From contig CAMRHE010000167.1 in assembly GCA_947044405.1 (NCBI GenBank), positions 3,207,001-3,271,000 of the forward strand: a DNA stretch of 64,000 nucleotides, read 5' to 3'. A program made the translations under genes and the position numbers. Shown piece after piece: positions 43,664-55,929 of the stretch. The notes beneath the pieces are model-generated. The model was not told the origin of the DNA. It saw only the letters and a list, made by a program, of their open reading frames with translations, and did no database searches. Within the stretch, counting starts at the first letter, position 1. Each line of letters opens with the position of its first letter. Source of the DNA: Leptodactylus fallax (Eukaryota; Chordata; Amphibia; Anura; Leptodactylidae).

Positions 43664-45019
43664 ACCGTCCTGAAGAAAATATCAGCCGTTGAAGGTTCTA
43701 GATTATTAATACCCTTCTTGGAGCACCACTCCATGAAAATCTTGGCTGTCCTCTGGTAGTTCTTATTGGTAGATTCTGCTCTTGCAGAATAAAGGGTCTT
43801 CAGGACGGCCTCTGACAGTCCTCTATCCTGCTGTAGGGACTGCTCAACCTCCAGGCTGTCAGGTTGAATCTCCAGAGATCCTGGCACTTCAGAGATCCTT
43901 GGGAAACCAGGTTCTGGATGGGGGGAAGCCTCCAAAATATCCCTCGACTCATCTCCATGAGTTGGGAAAAACCAAGCTCTTTTTGGCCAGAATGGAATGA
44001 TGGCTATCACAGAGACTTGGTCCTGTCTGATTTTCATTAATACCTTTGGTATTATTGGAATTGGAGGGAAGATGTATGCCAGCCTGGACCTCCAAGGGAT
44101 GGACAGGGCATCCACTGCCAAGGGATTGTCCTCCTGGTAAAGGGAACAGAACTTCTCCACCTTGGCGTTGAGTCGGGTTGCCATGAGGTCTATTTCTGGA
44201 AGACCCCTGTTCAGGGTAATCTGATGAAAGACTTCTGGATTGAGTGACCATTCTCCTGATACGGCATAACCCCGACTCAACCGATCCGCTACTATGTTCA
44301 GGGAGCCCTTGATGTGAACTGCGGATAAATGGGTTAGATTTTTCTCTGCCCATGTAAATATCAGATCTGCCTCCCTAAGGAGGGTTGGTGATCTGGTGCC
44401 TCCCTGTCTGTTCACGTACAGCACTGTGGTCATGTTGTCTGACCGGATTTTGACTGCTCTTCCCTGGGAAGAGGCAAGCAATAGAGTAAGGCACGATATA
44501 CGGCTCTGAGCTCCTTCCAGTTGGACGAGGTCCTTTTTTCAGGAGCGCTCCAGACTCCCTTTATGGAGTTTTCGTCCAATGGGCTCCCCATCCCGAGAGG
44601 GATGCATCTGTAGTCAACAGGGTCCAAGAAGGTTGGACCGTGGACCTTCCGTCTTTCAGGTGCAACCACCACTTGAGGGAAAAAGACGGGTCCTGGGGGA
44701 GAGTCGAATCTTCTTGCTGAATGTAAGAAGGGAGCGATCCCAAGCCTCTAGTAACTCCTTCTGGAGGGGACGTAAGTGTCACAAGGCCCATGGGACTGCC
44801 TCCACTGAGGAAGACATCAAGCCCAGGATCTTCATCAATGTTCTGATGGAGGCTATCGGCTTTTTGAAGAGGTACCGGACTGCCGCAACCAGCTTCTCCT
44901 TCCTTGCTGGTGTCAAGGAGATTTGCAGGTGGACTCAATCTAGGAAGTAGTTTTCTCAGAGGAACTTCCTTCGAGTTGAAGGGATCGTTTTTGACTTCTC
45001 CCAATTTATAAGCCATCAC
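43633..45019 (-). pseudogene. DIRS RNase H and recombinase N-terminal domain
   Basis: 45019-44561 contains the late RT/connection and the RNase H start LTTDASLSGWGAHW. 44481-43633 continues with RSDNMTTVLYVNRQGG, HIKGSLNIVADRLSR (end of RNase H), a Pro/Trp-rich extension, and then the core-binding start of the recombinase (KTLYSARAESTNKNYQRTAKIFMEWC). RNase H removes template RNA during reverse transcription. One frameshift separates the two frames near 44500. Confidence 0.88.
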
Positions 45020-45592
45020 AGACTCTGAAGGCTGTCTGTAGGTACTGGAGCAGAACAGACTCTGACTGGGCCTTTATCAACCAGTCGTCTAGCTAAGGCA
45101 CCAAGAATATCCCCTGAAGCCTGAGGGTGGCCGTTATGGGGGCCACTACCTTTGTAAAGGTGTGGGAAGCAGAGGAGATCCCGAAGGGTAGTGCTGTGAA
45201 TTGAAAGTGCTTCCTGTGGCCGGAAACTACTACGGCAATCCTTAGAAAAAAACCTTCTGTGTGGAGGTAAATAGAAATATGCAAATAGGCGTCTTTTATA
45301 TCCAAAGTCACAAAAAACATCGCCTTAGAGGAGAAAGGTGGTGACAGACTTTATGGTTTTCCTATGGAAGCGCTTCTTTTTGATGAAGCGGTTGAGGTAC
45401 CTTAAGTCTATGATCATTCTCCACTTGTCTGCCGGTTTTGGCATCAGGAAGACGGGAGAATAGACACTGGATCCTTCTTCTAGAGAAGGGACTTCCACCA
45501 GGGCTCCCTTGTGAATGTACTCTCGGATGAAGCATTCCAGGGAGGCTGCGAGTTAACACAAACCGATCCTGAGGAGGACGGAGGAACTTCAT
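45020..45592 (-). pseudogene. DIRS reverse transcriptase (stops and frameshifts)
   Basis: 45592-45362 carries the entry motifs (SRLPDAKTGRQVENDHRL in one frame, the MPKPADKWRMIIDLRYLN equivalent in the next). 45320-45093 holds motif A, VTLDIKDAYLHISI, and motif B, FTALPFGISSASHTFTKV. The YxDD box comes next (normally YLDDWL), but the Tyr codon is TAG, so the frame stops at about 45093 just before LDDWL. Not functional. Confidence 0.88.
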
Positions 45593-45744
45593 TGCATAAC
45601 CTCTTTGGATTACCTACCGGACCCATGGGTCTCGAATTTTTTCCTGCCCGCAGTTGAGAAAGTGGGAGACACGACCTCTGACAGGAATCTCGGCCACAGG
45701 AAAACTGCTTTTGATGTCAAAAGCTAGGCTTGACTTTTTTATCA

Positions 45745-46599
45745 TCAGACTTCGGAATCTCCGGCCGGCGCCTCTAGAGGAATAACTAGAGCCTCTCTGG
45801 ACTGCCTTCCACGATGAGGCGGATAGCCTCTACCACGGCCAGAGCCAGACCTACCTCTGAAGGCCTGGGGTAAAGGTTTACCCTTCTTGTCGGCCAAGCC
45901 CTCTAGGATCTCGTCTAGGGAACAGCCAAAGACTCTACCCGGCTCAAAGGGTAATGCGCACAAATTATACTTTGAGGGGAACACAGCTCTCCAAGGTTTT
46001 AACCATAGAGGTCTTCCTGCTGCAGTGTTCTTGGTAAGTGCCAGGGATTTGGCCGCCAGCCTTAATTGATGGTGGGAGGCTTCCGTTAAATATTCAGCTG
46101 CCAGGGAAACTGAGCCTAGAAACCCTAGCAGCTCGTCTCTGGAGACTCCAGAGTCGGTCACTTTCGAGGTGGACCAGGTCAGTACATAATTTGGCTGACA
46201 CTTCACAGGACGCAACCGCCACAGCGGTCTTGGGCGAGGCAGCTGAATAAGCCTTCTTGAAGGTATTGTCGAAGCGCCTGCCATGGCGTCATGCAGATTT
46301 GCTCCATCATCTGATGGTACCTTAGTGCGGCAGGACAGTTTAGCCACCGCCATATCCACCTTGGGAGGAGGACCCCATTGATCCCATTGAGCAACTGGGA
46401 ATAAAGCGCTGAACCTTCTAGGAACCACAAGAGGTTTTTCAGGACTTCTCCACTCTGAGGACATTAATTTTTGTAATGTCTGGTCCACTTGGAAGACCCT
46501 AGGCCCTCTATAGGTGGACGCGGAGGCTTCCCCGTCAACATCACGATCCTTAGACCGGATGGACTTCAGCAGCCGGCTTAATTTTTCGAGTGGAAGCAC
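45745..46599 (-). pseudogene. DIRS gag-like protein, N-terminally incomplete
   Basis: A 284-codon open frame in the gag position. It contains segments typical of DIRS gag: a FQVDQTLQKLMSSEW stretch, PPPKVD, a long helical middle (LAAEYLTEASHHQLRLAAKS), FEPGRVFGCSLDEILEGLADKKG, and a basic Gly/Arg tail (RGRSGSGRGRG). Upstream (46600-46800) further codons occur in other frames, so the true start is lost. Gag packages the RNA into particles in the cytoplasm. The identity is by position and by DIRS-style segments. Confidence 0.7.
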
Positions 46600-46799
46600 G
46601 GCCTGCTGGGATCTTCAGTGGAATCGTCAGATGAGAGTGTCTCGTCCACTATCTGATAATCTTCATCAGAGATCCGTAAGGAAGATTGTGTCTCAATCTG
46701 CGGTCTCTTGGCAATCTGGGCGATGGAAGAACGAATCTCCTTTAAGAGACTCCTCATAAAGTCCTTTACCCAAGTAACAACCTCTTATAGAAGGTACTT

Positions 46800-47589
46800 C
46801 CGGCAGGGTCCGCGACACTGGTGACAGCGGGTAAAATCATAGCCGTCAGGTAAAGGGGTATTGCAATCCAAACACATTAGGTGTTTCAAGTTTAGAGGAA
46901 TTTTTTCCTCCTAAGCGCATCGCCATTACGTGCTGCAGAAGATGACATCTGAAACATCAAACAGCCACGTGACACTGAAACAGGGAAGATCGCCAAGCAT
47001 TGCATAGAAACCCAAGGGGTACCTCTTTTTTTTTTTTTTTGGAATCGGTCACTTGAAGAGAGAAAAAAAACATCAGAAAAAAAACAGCCACCGCAACCCG
47101 CAGCAGAGGAGCTAGAAACCACTCACTCAACAAATAAAGGACTGCATTCAGACCTTTTAAATGTAATCCAGCAGCGAGGGGAGGAAGCCAACAAAGAAAC
47201 ATTTATACAGCACCAAAACAAGTCAAACGCCATACTGGAACATAGAGGAGCATAAGCCTAAGCCAGAGGCTCAAAATACAAGCAGCAAAAATCAATTCTA
47301 TATTTTGCCTTTATATTTTAAATTTCCAAACTTACCGCACTTTTTCCGAGAAAACCGGAAGTAGGGTGCGGTGGTGCGCAAAGGCTTCCTTCCCCCGGGA
47401 ACACGGAACCGGAGAAAAGTTCCGGCCGAGGAGGTTCCCCGCTTACTTCCGGGATCGCGCTGCCTGCAGATGGATGCCGGATAACGCTGCGCTGCGGTGC
47501 GAAGGCCCGAAGGACCGGAGGTTTTTTCTTTGGGACCGAGGTACCCCAAAAAGGTAAGCCAGGAGTAACTAAAACCCCTAGCAACGGGA
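46800..47589 (-). other. DIRS leader region
   Basis: Between the 5' terminal repeat and gag. No conserved frame. A 16-T run lies near 47025-47040 and a GC-rich segment at 47335-47530. Several overlapping ORFs look fortuitous. Confidence 0.6.
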
Positions 47590-47781
47590 GGTCACAAGAG
47601 ACCTCCGTCCACCTGTTCCACACAGGACAGAAAAAAAACACAGTGGAGGGAGGTCTCTTGTGCCCTCTTATAGGGCTAGTAGGAGGCACCTTTTTGGTGC
47701 TAATTAAAGGTTCCACCTGTCCTAAACAACACACAGGGGCAGAGATACCCCATATTGTGCTGCTGTCGGATGTAAGGGGAA
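47590..47781 (-). repeat. DIRS 5' terminal repeat
   Basis: Inverse of 42538-42700. Terminus (minus strand) attccccttacatccgacag. The close match between the two ends argues the copy is not ancient. Confidence 0.9.
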
Positions 47782-48140
47782 TATATTTTATTGTGCTGCT
47801 TCAAATACTGTTTAACTCTTTAAGGACGACGGGTGGTTTGGAGGTTAATGCTCGGTGATTTTTTTAGGGCTAATTCTTTGTGCAACCTTTGTACAAATGT
47901 TGTACTTTCAGTTGGCACCATTTTGGGATACATATAATGTTTTGATTAGCTTTTATTAATGTTTTTGGGTGCTCTGTGTGAAAAACTTACAATTCTATCA
48001 TTATTTTTTGCATTTTGTTTTTACAGCATTCACTCTGCTTTAAAAATGACATGGCAACTTTGCCTAGTGGGTCATTATGATTACGTCGTTGTAATATTTA
48101 TATTGGTTTTCTTATGTTTTACCACTTTTACTGGGCCTAG
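47782..48140 (-). repeat. AT-rich repeat family A fragment
   Basis: Shares atataatgttttgattagc, tttgcattttgtttttac and tatgttttaccacttttac with 25985-26220. Confidence 0.72.
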
Positions 48141-48370
48141 TTATGAAGTCTAGCTTCTCTATAACTGTAGACGCAGCTTATAGGGGAAGCTTTTTCAATA
48201 CAGGGGGATATTTTTACTGCAAGAGCATACATCATCCTAATTGCATCATCATCAATAGAGCACTTTAACATGGCACAAGACAGGTAAGCTATATAAGAAT
48301 GGCAAATAAATTTGCACTCAAAACAACCACCTTTTACATATTGCATCCTACCTCTCATTTGTTATCTTAG
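48141..48370. other. Short unannotated stretch
   Basis: Nothing recognised. Confidence 0.4.
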
Positions 48371-48599
48371 CAATTGTTCTCATCTAAAACTACCATCCAT
48401 CTATACCACCAGCGCACACTATCCACATCAATTCCTCTCTTCTTCCCTCTCCCATGTGTAGTTCTCACAAACGTTTCACTTTCTGTAACCACCCTAGCCC
48501 CTCTATTTGTTTTAGCAGTGGAACTAAACAGAAACACCCACATATATCACGGAAACATCTTCTGTTGCTTATTGTTCTGCTACAACTAGCCATTAGGGA

Positions 48600-49530
48600 C
48601 AGCTCTTACAACCCTGGTCCATCTTCTTTCAGTAATTTGACCTCACCCAGCACACATAGAAATGCCACTAACCTTATTAATATTCACTACCGTTCTCTCT
48701 GGAACGCCTTTTAAGTGTGCAACAAGCTTGAGCATATTCAAGAATTGCTCTTTATCAAATCTCTTAACCTGCTAGCTCTCACTGAAACCTGGATTCAGCA
48801 GTCAGATGCAATCTCCCCTGCTGCTCTGTCTCATGGTGGTCTACATTTCTCCCATTCTTCTAGGCCTGACAGCAGGTAGGATTTAGGGGTAGGCATACTT
48901 ATATCAGCACAGTGCCCTTTGCAGATCATTCCCCCAGTACCCTCACTCACCTTCCCCTCATTTGACTTTTCTGACCACTCTTCCTGAGAGTAGCTGTGAT
49001 CTACCAGCCCCCTGGTTAACCATACCAATTCCTGGACCACTTTGCTTCTTCTCTTTCTCTCTTGTAAAATTCCTACTCTCATCATGGGTGACTTTAACAT
49101 CCTCATTAACACCCCTGTCTCTGCAGCTGTCTCTCAGTTTCTCTCACTAACCACTTCTTTTGGCCCTTCACAACTTTTCTCTTCTCCCACACACAAAGAC
49201 AGGAATACTCCTGATCAGGTCTTCCTCCAGTTCCTTTGAGTTTTGAAATTTACTAACGCCTCTCTCCCAATTTCTGACCATAACCTTCTGTCTCTTACCA
49301 TCAGTACTTTCTCCTCTTTACAAAACACACCAACCCATCATATGTATAGGAATCTATGTACTATTAACACCCAGAACCTCTCAGACACTCCACAGTTATC
49401 ACTTTCTTCACTGTCCTGTCCCAACCTGCCCACCAGTCACTATAATAATACTCTTAAACGTGCACTGGATGAGGCAGCTCCTTCCTCCACCCAAACCTTG
49501 CAACACAGATGGCAGCAACCCTGACACACA
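48600..49530 (+). pseudogene. LINE endonuclease remnant
   Basis: APE-type endonuclease pieces in shifting frames: NPGP near 48610, SLNLLALTETWIQQ near 48765, GVGILIS near 48890, IMGDFNILI near 49083, and the region before the last catalytic His near 49245-49290 (SDHNLLSLTIS, with the SDH box). The enzyme would nick DNA to prime reverse transcription. Many stops. Confidence 0.8.
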
Positions 49531-49711
49531 CCACATACACGTTTTCTTCAGCGGTCCTCTAGTTGTGCTCAGAACCTATTGCTCTGCCCTTCACCTTTCC
49601 AAACAAGTCTCTCTCATTTCCTCTCTCTTCAGTAACCAGAAAGGACTCTTTGAAACTTTTCACTACTTTCACTCCCAAGGTGCAAACGGCTGTTACAGAC
49701 CTCTTTCCATT

Positions 49712-51007
49712 TACAGTGGGGAAAAAAATCTAGAAAATCACATTGTCTGATTTTTTAAGAATTTATTTGCAAATTATGGTGGAAAATAAGTATTTGGTCA
49801 CCTACAAACAAGCAAGATTTCTGGCTCTCACAGACCTGTAACTTCTTCTTTAAGAGGCTCCTCTGTCCTCCACTCATTACCTGTAGTAATGGCACCTGTT
49901 TTAAATTGTTATCAGTATAAAAGACACCTGTCCACAACCTCAAACAGTCACACTCCAAACTCCACTATGGTGAAGACCAAAGAGCTGTGGAAGGTCACCA
50001 GAAACAAAATTGTAGACCTGCACCAGGCTGGGAAGACTGAATCTGCAATAGGCAAGCAGATTTGTGTGAAGAAATCAACTGTGGGAGCAATAATTAGAAA
50101 ATGGAAGACATACAAGACCACTGATAATCTCCCTCGATCAGGGGCTCCATGCAAGATCTCACCCCGTGGGGTCAAAATTATCACAAGAACGGTGAGCAAA
50201 AATCCCAGAACCACATGGGGGAACCTAGTGAATGATCTGCAGGAAGCTTGGACTAACGTAACAAAGGCTACAGTCAGTAACACACTACTCCACCAGGGAC
50301 TCAGATCCTGCAGTGCCAGACGTGTCCCCCTGCTTAAGCCAGTACATATCCGGGCCCGTCTGAAGTTTGCTAGAGAGCATTTGGATGTTCCAGAAGAGTA
50401 TTGGGAGAATGTCATATGGTCAGATGAAACCAAAGTAGAACTGTTTGGTAGAAACACAACTCGTCGTGTTTGGAGGAGAGTGAATGCTGAGTTGCATCCA
50501 AAGAACACCATACCTACTGTGAAGCATGGGGGTGGCAACATCATGCTTTGGGGCTGTTTCTCTGCAAAGGGACCAGGACGACTGATCCGTGTACATGAAA
50601 GAATGAATGGGGCCATGTATCGTGAGATTTTGAGTGCAAGCCTCCTTCCATCAGCAAGGGCATTGAAGATGAAACGTGGCTTGGTCTTTCAGCATGACAA
50701 TGATCCCAAGCACATCGACAGGGCAACGAAGGAGTGGCTTCGTAAGAAGCATTTTAAAGGTCCTGGAGTGGCCTAGCCAGTCTCCAGATCTCAACCCCAT
50801 AGAAAACCTTTGGAGGGAGTTGAAAGTCCGTGTTGCCCAGCGACAGCCCCAAAACATCACTGCTCTAGAGGAGATCTGCATGGAGGAACGGGCCAACATA
50901 CCAGGTTGAGGTCTACCTATGATGTCAATTACAGGCCTCTCTCATCTTTTTAAGTGGGAGGACTTGCACAATTGGTGGCTGACTAAATACTTTTTTTCCC
51001 CACTGTA
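49712..51007 (+). mobile_element. Tc1-like transposon (DD34E), same family as the one at 20911
   Basis: TA at 49712-49713 and 51006-51007; element 49714-51005, 1292 bp. Termini cagtggggaaaaaaa and, at the right, the inverse. The left inverted repeat has lost about 130 bp next to its end, and the right part lacks the segment between the end of the transposase and the repeat. It splits the L2-like LINE. Confidence 0.92.
49967..50909 (+). pseudogene. Tc1 transposase, nearly complete, one frameshift
   Basis: Starts MVKTKELWK at 49967. Two helix-turn-helix blocks and a linker follow, then VIWSDET (first Asp), [14 protein letters not shown] (second Asp near 50695) in one frame up to 50776. One lost or gained base near 50755 moves the rest, [11 protein letters not shown] (Glu near 50800) and the tail, into the frame of 50676-50909. 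Counting across the shift, the spacing is 34 residues: DD34E. The C-terminus is cut at ANIPG. Otherwise well preserved compared with the copy at 20911. Confidence 0.9.
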
Positions 51008-51249
51008 TTTCCATGACAAAATTGATAAGATCTGTGAGGAAATAATTGCCCAATCCTCAGGCAGCATTGATCTCCTCATCTACCACACTTCATTCATCCT
51101 GTTAATTTCCATCTTTTGATCCAGTTGCAGAAGAATAAGTCTCCAAACTCCTCTCTTCTTCTCGCTGTACGACTTGCATTAGTGACCCTTTCTCCTTCTC
51201 CAGTCACCTTACTAAAATATTTAACCACTCTCTTTCTTTTGGAATATTT

Positions 51250-52145
51250 CCCTCCTCTTTCAAACATGGTATTACAACATCACTACTGAAGAAACCCTCC
51301 CTTGACATGACCTGTGCCAATAACTACCAACCCGTCTCCAATTTCTTGGAACGATTGGTCTATTCTAGCTTAATCCACTATCATTCCGCTAACTCTCTTC
51401 TTGAACCCTTACAATGTGGCTTCTGCACTCTACTCACTGCACTCTGCACTTTTTTCATTCTTCTGGATCTTTCAGCAGCATTTGACACAGAAGACAGCCA
51501 ACTCCTTCTCAGTATGCTCAGCTCTGTTGGGCTTAGTGCGGATGACACCCAACTGTACACCTCCTCTCATGACATCACCCTTGCATTACTACAGAACACC
51601 AGTGACTGTCTCTCTGCTGTCTCTAATAGCATGTCTTCCCACTATTCTGAAACTGAATCTTTCAAAGGTTGAACTACCACTGTTTCCAGCATCTACTACT
51701 ATTTCAGTCTGTCGTCTTGCCATAACAACAAGGCACTCAGACCTTTCCTTTACTTCCAATTATCCAATCACGTGTACGCTCATGTCACCAGCACCTCAAA
51801 AACATCTCTAGAATCCAACCTTTCCGTACTATGGAAACATCAAAAACCTGTACTGTCACCCCGATTCACTCTAGACTTGACTACTGTAACTCCCTACTAA
51901 TTGATCTTCCACTTCCTCCTTTACAATCTATTCTAATTGCGGCAGCCAGGCTCATCTATCAGTTTAAATGCTACACCGATGCCTCCATTCTGTTCCAGTC
52001 ACTGCATTGGCTGCCTATTCACTATAGAACACAATATAAACTTATCACCCTCATCCACAAAGCTCCCTATAATGCCGCATCTCCTTACATTTTCTCCTCA
52101 CTGTCTATCACCCAACCCGTGCTCTCCGTTAGGCCAATGACCTGA
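51250..52145 (+). pseudogene. LINE reverse transcriptase remnant (L2-like)
   Basis: Starts near 51285 with LLKKPSLD, then NYQPVSNF (motif 1), QCGF near 51415, LDLSAAFDT (motif A) near 51465, [10 protein letters not shown] (the YADD-type active site) near 51540, and the C-terminal block DYCNSLLIDLPLPP..AAARLIYQF..LHWLPIHYRTQYKL..YIFSSL at 51871-52110. Motif B is deleted between A and the active site, so the enzyme could not work. Confidence 0.82.
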
Positions 52146-52599
52146 GACTAACATCCTCTGTTATCAGAACCTCATACTCCCGTCTCCAAGATTTCTCTTG
52201 GGCTACAGCACTTCTCTGGAATGCTCTACCTATCAGATTAATCAAATTATCTTACAACTTCAACATTTTTGAGCGCATACTAAAGACACTACTCTTCAGG
52301 CAGGCCTATCACAAAACCTAATCTAAATCCTTCTACAGTTAGGCTCCCTAAAACTAACCCTCCTCTGTTCACGACCACCCCATTATCCTACAGGACTTTA
52401 TGCCTTTATCGGACTGTAACCCTTTATGCCCTGGCACTTTGGATCTGTTCATAAAAGGACACTGTCTGGTGATCCGCTTATAGAGCTTTATTTGTATAAT
52501 TATAGTACAACTTTTTCATAAAAAATGGCTGGTCCACTCTATATGCAAAGCTAACTCTTATGTCTCCCGTTACCTCTTATGACAAGCCCTAATATATTG

Positions 52600-53445
52600 C
52601 AGTGTATAGAATGAGCGATCAAAACCCCCATGAGTATAAGGTCCCTAGGGGATCTGAAAATGAAAGTTAAAAAAAAAAAACATTTTTAAAAGTAAAAAAA
52701 AAAAAAACAATATATAAAAGATAAAATCACCCCACTTTCCATAGATCACATTTAAAAATAAATAAATAAAGGTAAAATAAACACTTTAGGTTTCCCCATG
52801 CTCAAAAATGCCTGAACTAATAAAATATTATAATATTTATCCCATACGGTGAACGTCGTAGCAGAGGAAAAGAATCAAAATGGCCAACTGGCTATTTTTT
52901 TCAACATTTTGTCACATATAAAAATTGGAATAAAAAGTGATCAAACCATCAGACCTTCCCCAAAATGGTATAAATAAAAACGTCATCTTGTCCCGCATAA
53001 AAGGACGCCATACCCAGCTCCATACACCTAAATCTGAAAAAGTTACAGGTTTCACAATATGGCCACACAAAAAAAATTTCTATTTTGCAAAGATTTAATT
53101 TTTTAAAAGATATCAAAACATTACATATACTATATAAATTTGGTATCGCCGTGATCGTACTGACCCACAGAATATAGGTAACATGTTATTTTTACCACAT
53201 AGTAAATGCCATAAAAATTAAACCCATAAGACATTTCCACAAATGCATTTTTTTCCATTCTTCCCAGTACATTGCACAGCATATTGAATGGTGCCAATTC
53301 AAAGTACAATTTATTTCGCAAACAATAAGCATGTGACTCTGTGAACTGAAAAATGAAAAAAATATGGCTCTTGTAATGTGGGGAGGGTAGAAGCGAAAGC
53401 GCAAAAACGAAAATTGTCTCGATCCTGAAGGGGTTAACGCTGGTG
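52600..53445 (+). repeat. AT-rich repeat family A
   Basis: Same order of blocks as 34020-34850: tgagcgatcaaaaccccc, A runs, catagatcacatttaaaa, caaaatggccaactggc, aaaagtgatcaaaccatcag, tataaatttggtatcgccg, and the end tgaaggggttaac. Confidence 0.75.
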
Positions 53446-53969
53446 GAGGATCTGCCAGTCTTAATAAACAGCCCTACTGTGCTATTACTCTCGCACATTT
53501 TCAATAGCAAATCTATCCTAGTGTTTTATAATAAAAATACAAAAAATGGTGCCAAAAGTGACGAAAAACCTATTCATGCAGCCACCTGAAAACTAAATGA
53601 TCATTTCTCACATGTCATTATTTGACAGTTTTTTAACAGTTTATGCCACAAACTGGTGGAAATTACTTAGTAAATGTAGATCTTAGACTTTGCAGATTGA
53701 GCTAATTCTCTGTTTTGGCTCAACGTCACAGACTGTGTACACTGATCCTATATACAGATTTCTTAAATGAATTACTTTATTATTACAAAGCATATTGCAA
53801 TAAAAAACTACAGAACTGTAAATGTACTTTAAGGCTCTGTTTACACTGTTGTCATGGCTTCTGTTTTTAAAAGATCTATGACAACTTTTTATCTCTCATG
53901 ATCTGTTTTTGGCCCATTGACTTATAATGAGTCCATCATGTTTCTGTTTTTGAATGTATAAAGTACATG
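53446..53969. other. Unannotated DNA with a MITE-like block
   Basis: At about 53832-53960 a block starting aaggctctgtttacactg may be a worn MITE. The rest shows nothing. Confidence 0.4.
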
Positions 53970-54228
53970 TTGTGACGTCATCGCGCCACCCGTGCTGAGA
54001 AGCAGATATCCGTCTGTGGTCTCAGTGTCTTGTAAACTGTAGGCCTGTATTGGCTTGTGGTTTACAATACTGTTAAGTTGCAGGAAACGTTTTAACTAGA
54101 TCGGGGTCTGTAGACACTGATCTAGTTAGAAATAAAGGATGTATTAATGGCGGCCCCAGGGTGGGCCCCAAAGAGTCAGTGGGCCTGGGGCAGCCGCCCC
54201 CTCTGCTTCCCCGCTAGCTACACCTCTG
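53970..54228 (-). repeat. hAT-like remnant, one terminus
   Basis: The right end, read inward, is cagaggtgtagctagcgg, a CAGNGG-type hAT end. It is followed by ggcggctgccccaggccc. At 53973 tgacgtcatcgcgccacc recalls tgacgtcatcgcgcctcc near 8340 in hAT-like element 1. The other terminus is missing. Confidence 0.5.
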
Positions 54229-54950
54229 GGTCATTGTAATTTTTGTAGTCAGAACTTGAAGAGTAGGAATCGTTAATCAGGGGTCGTTAATCAGTTCATA
54301 AACTGTAAGACCAAGTTTTTGGTTTATGTGATTTTTTGTCCTTGTCAATGCTTTTACATCAGTAAATCAGGAATTTGCACACACATTTCAGGGAGCATGT
54401 AAAGTCAATTTCCACTGGACAAGGTTGTCCCCGACTTATAGAACATATAAGAGAGATACATGGAGGTGACACCAAAGTCCTGTGATTCGCAGGCATTGAA
54501 GAGATAGGTATCAGTCCTGGAGGTGGGGACCTTAATCAGAACCTCTTAAGATATGAAGGGAAGCAGATCCTTGGGACCCAAGCCCTGGGCCCATTGGGCC
54601 TCAATGATAGGATAGAAATTAGTGCGTTTTTGTAGTTTATGACTTAAGAGATATACATGTTTAAAGATTTAGGTATTTCACCATGATACATAGTTTGTAA
54701 CTATCGCTTTTACAAATTTCGTACGAAATGGCTTACAGTATAGTCCTGGAAAGGTTGCCATATAATAATGGTAGCTCATGACTAGCATGATGTTTATTTA
54801 TTTGCTGTTATTAATTCTCTAATACTATATTATTCCAGTTCTTTCAACTTTACTGGATAAAGAATATTTCACTAGGTACATTATGTATAGTCAGCCTGAC
54901 TTTTGAAAGAATGTGTATTACCTGTGATTTATATATCTAGCGCTGTGTTT
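54229..54950. other. Unannotated DNA
   Basis: No gene or shared repeat recognised. Confidence 0.45.
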
Positions 54951-55330
54951 TTAAACCACATGTTTTAGTTTGGCTTGCCTGGGTGCCGTGGCAATGGTGC
55001 CTGTGCACTGTCATACAGAGACCTGTCTAATGAGCTCTGGTTGTTTCTGACACACCCATGGGTGGCGCTATTTTAAGGCGTTCCTGCATGTGTTTGAGAC
55101 AGTAGCCTGTAGAAGTGCTTGTTGCGCGTAATGGCCCGTCGCTGCTGCTCACTTTGTCCCTGGTATGCATATTTTTGATGTATCTCAATAAAGAAGCACT
55201 GAAGTCTGGTTGTGTGCCGCTGTTCATCTTCTTTCTCCGTGGTCACACTTGTGGAGGTTTGGCAGCTGCTGGGATCAGTAGAGGTGACAACCAAAACCCG
55301 GAGCTCCATTGATCTGATATTGATGATCTT
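54951..55330 (+). repeat. Probable retroposon 3' end
   Basis: Contains gtgcttgttgcgcgtaatgg followed about 60 bases on by gtatctcaataaagaagcac, a polyadenylation-signal context. Arrangement resembles 3' ends of frog retroposons; there is no second copy in the window to confirm. Confidence 0.35.
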
Positions 55331-55929
55331 TTGAAACTTTTTATTAGGGGCCGTACACACATAGGAATTTGATGCTGAAAAAATAAGCGTCCTGCTCGAT
55401 CTTGCCGCGGTCTCCCTGCTGATTAGGACCATTCATCTGAATGCCAATGCCCTTCCTTTTCCGCCGTGTTAACAGCCCCCTAAAGTTTTTCATTAGTATT
55501 ACACAGTATACGTGTACCAATACAAAGAGTGCAACAATATTATGGTAACCACACATCAACAATTGATGCAAGGGATCAACAATAAGTTCAGTAAAACATA
55601 GACATATTTCTCACATGATAAAAGTCTAGTCAATCCGATAGAATAGATTGTGGTCAAGACAGTATAGGCTGTAGTCCATACACATATAGCTCTGCCTAAG
55701 TAATTGCTGGGTGAGAACAGGGATATTCCCATCTCAAGGATCCTATCTATACTGCTAGCTTATGTAAATAGAAGAATTTTCCTAAATACATTGCTTTAGG
55801 CCAATCAGCGGCTTCAGCGGAAGGGATAAGGGACATCAGAGCCGGCAAGCTGTTTCACTATGAGAAGACACCAGATCAGCCGAACCGTGCATATTAGGCA
55901 TCCCTGTGTCTGAAAACACCCCTCTATTA
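55331..55929. other. Unannotated DNA
   Basis: Nothing recognised. Confidence 0.45.

Larger units (their letters stand above)
42515..47781 (-). mobile_element. DIRS-type retroelement, structurally complete, coding regions mutated
   Basis: Read on the minus strand from 47781: terminal repeat, leader, gag, RT, RNase H, tyrosine recombinase, internal complementary region, inverted terminal repeat. This gene order, the inverted rather than direct terminal repeats, and the tyrosine recombinase are diagnostic of DIRS elements, which are thought to replicate through a circular intermediate. Stops and frameshifts occur in every gene. A second, far more decayed copy lies at 4812-7055 in the same orientation. 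Confidence 0.92.
48371..52520 (+). mobile_element. L2-like LINE, decayed, split by a Tc1
   Basis: Endonuclease remains lie at 48600-49240, RT remains at 51250-52140, and a Tc1 occupies 49712-51007. The style (LALTETW, GDFN, then [16 protein letters not shown], and the terminal DYCNSLL..AAARLI..LHWLPI block) fits the Jockey-group LINEs such as L2 or Rex1. Boundaries are approximate; the 3' end may be near 52520, after tttatttgtataattata. Confidence 0.78.

Noticed and set aside
47318..47734. 138-codon minus-strand frame in the DIRS leader
   Set aside because: Overlaps the terminal repeat, is GC-driven, and shows no gag or other recognisable domain.
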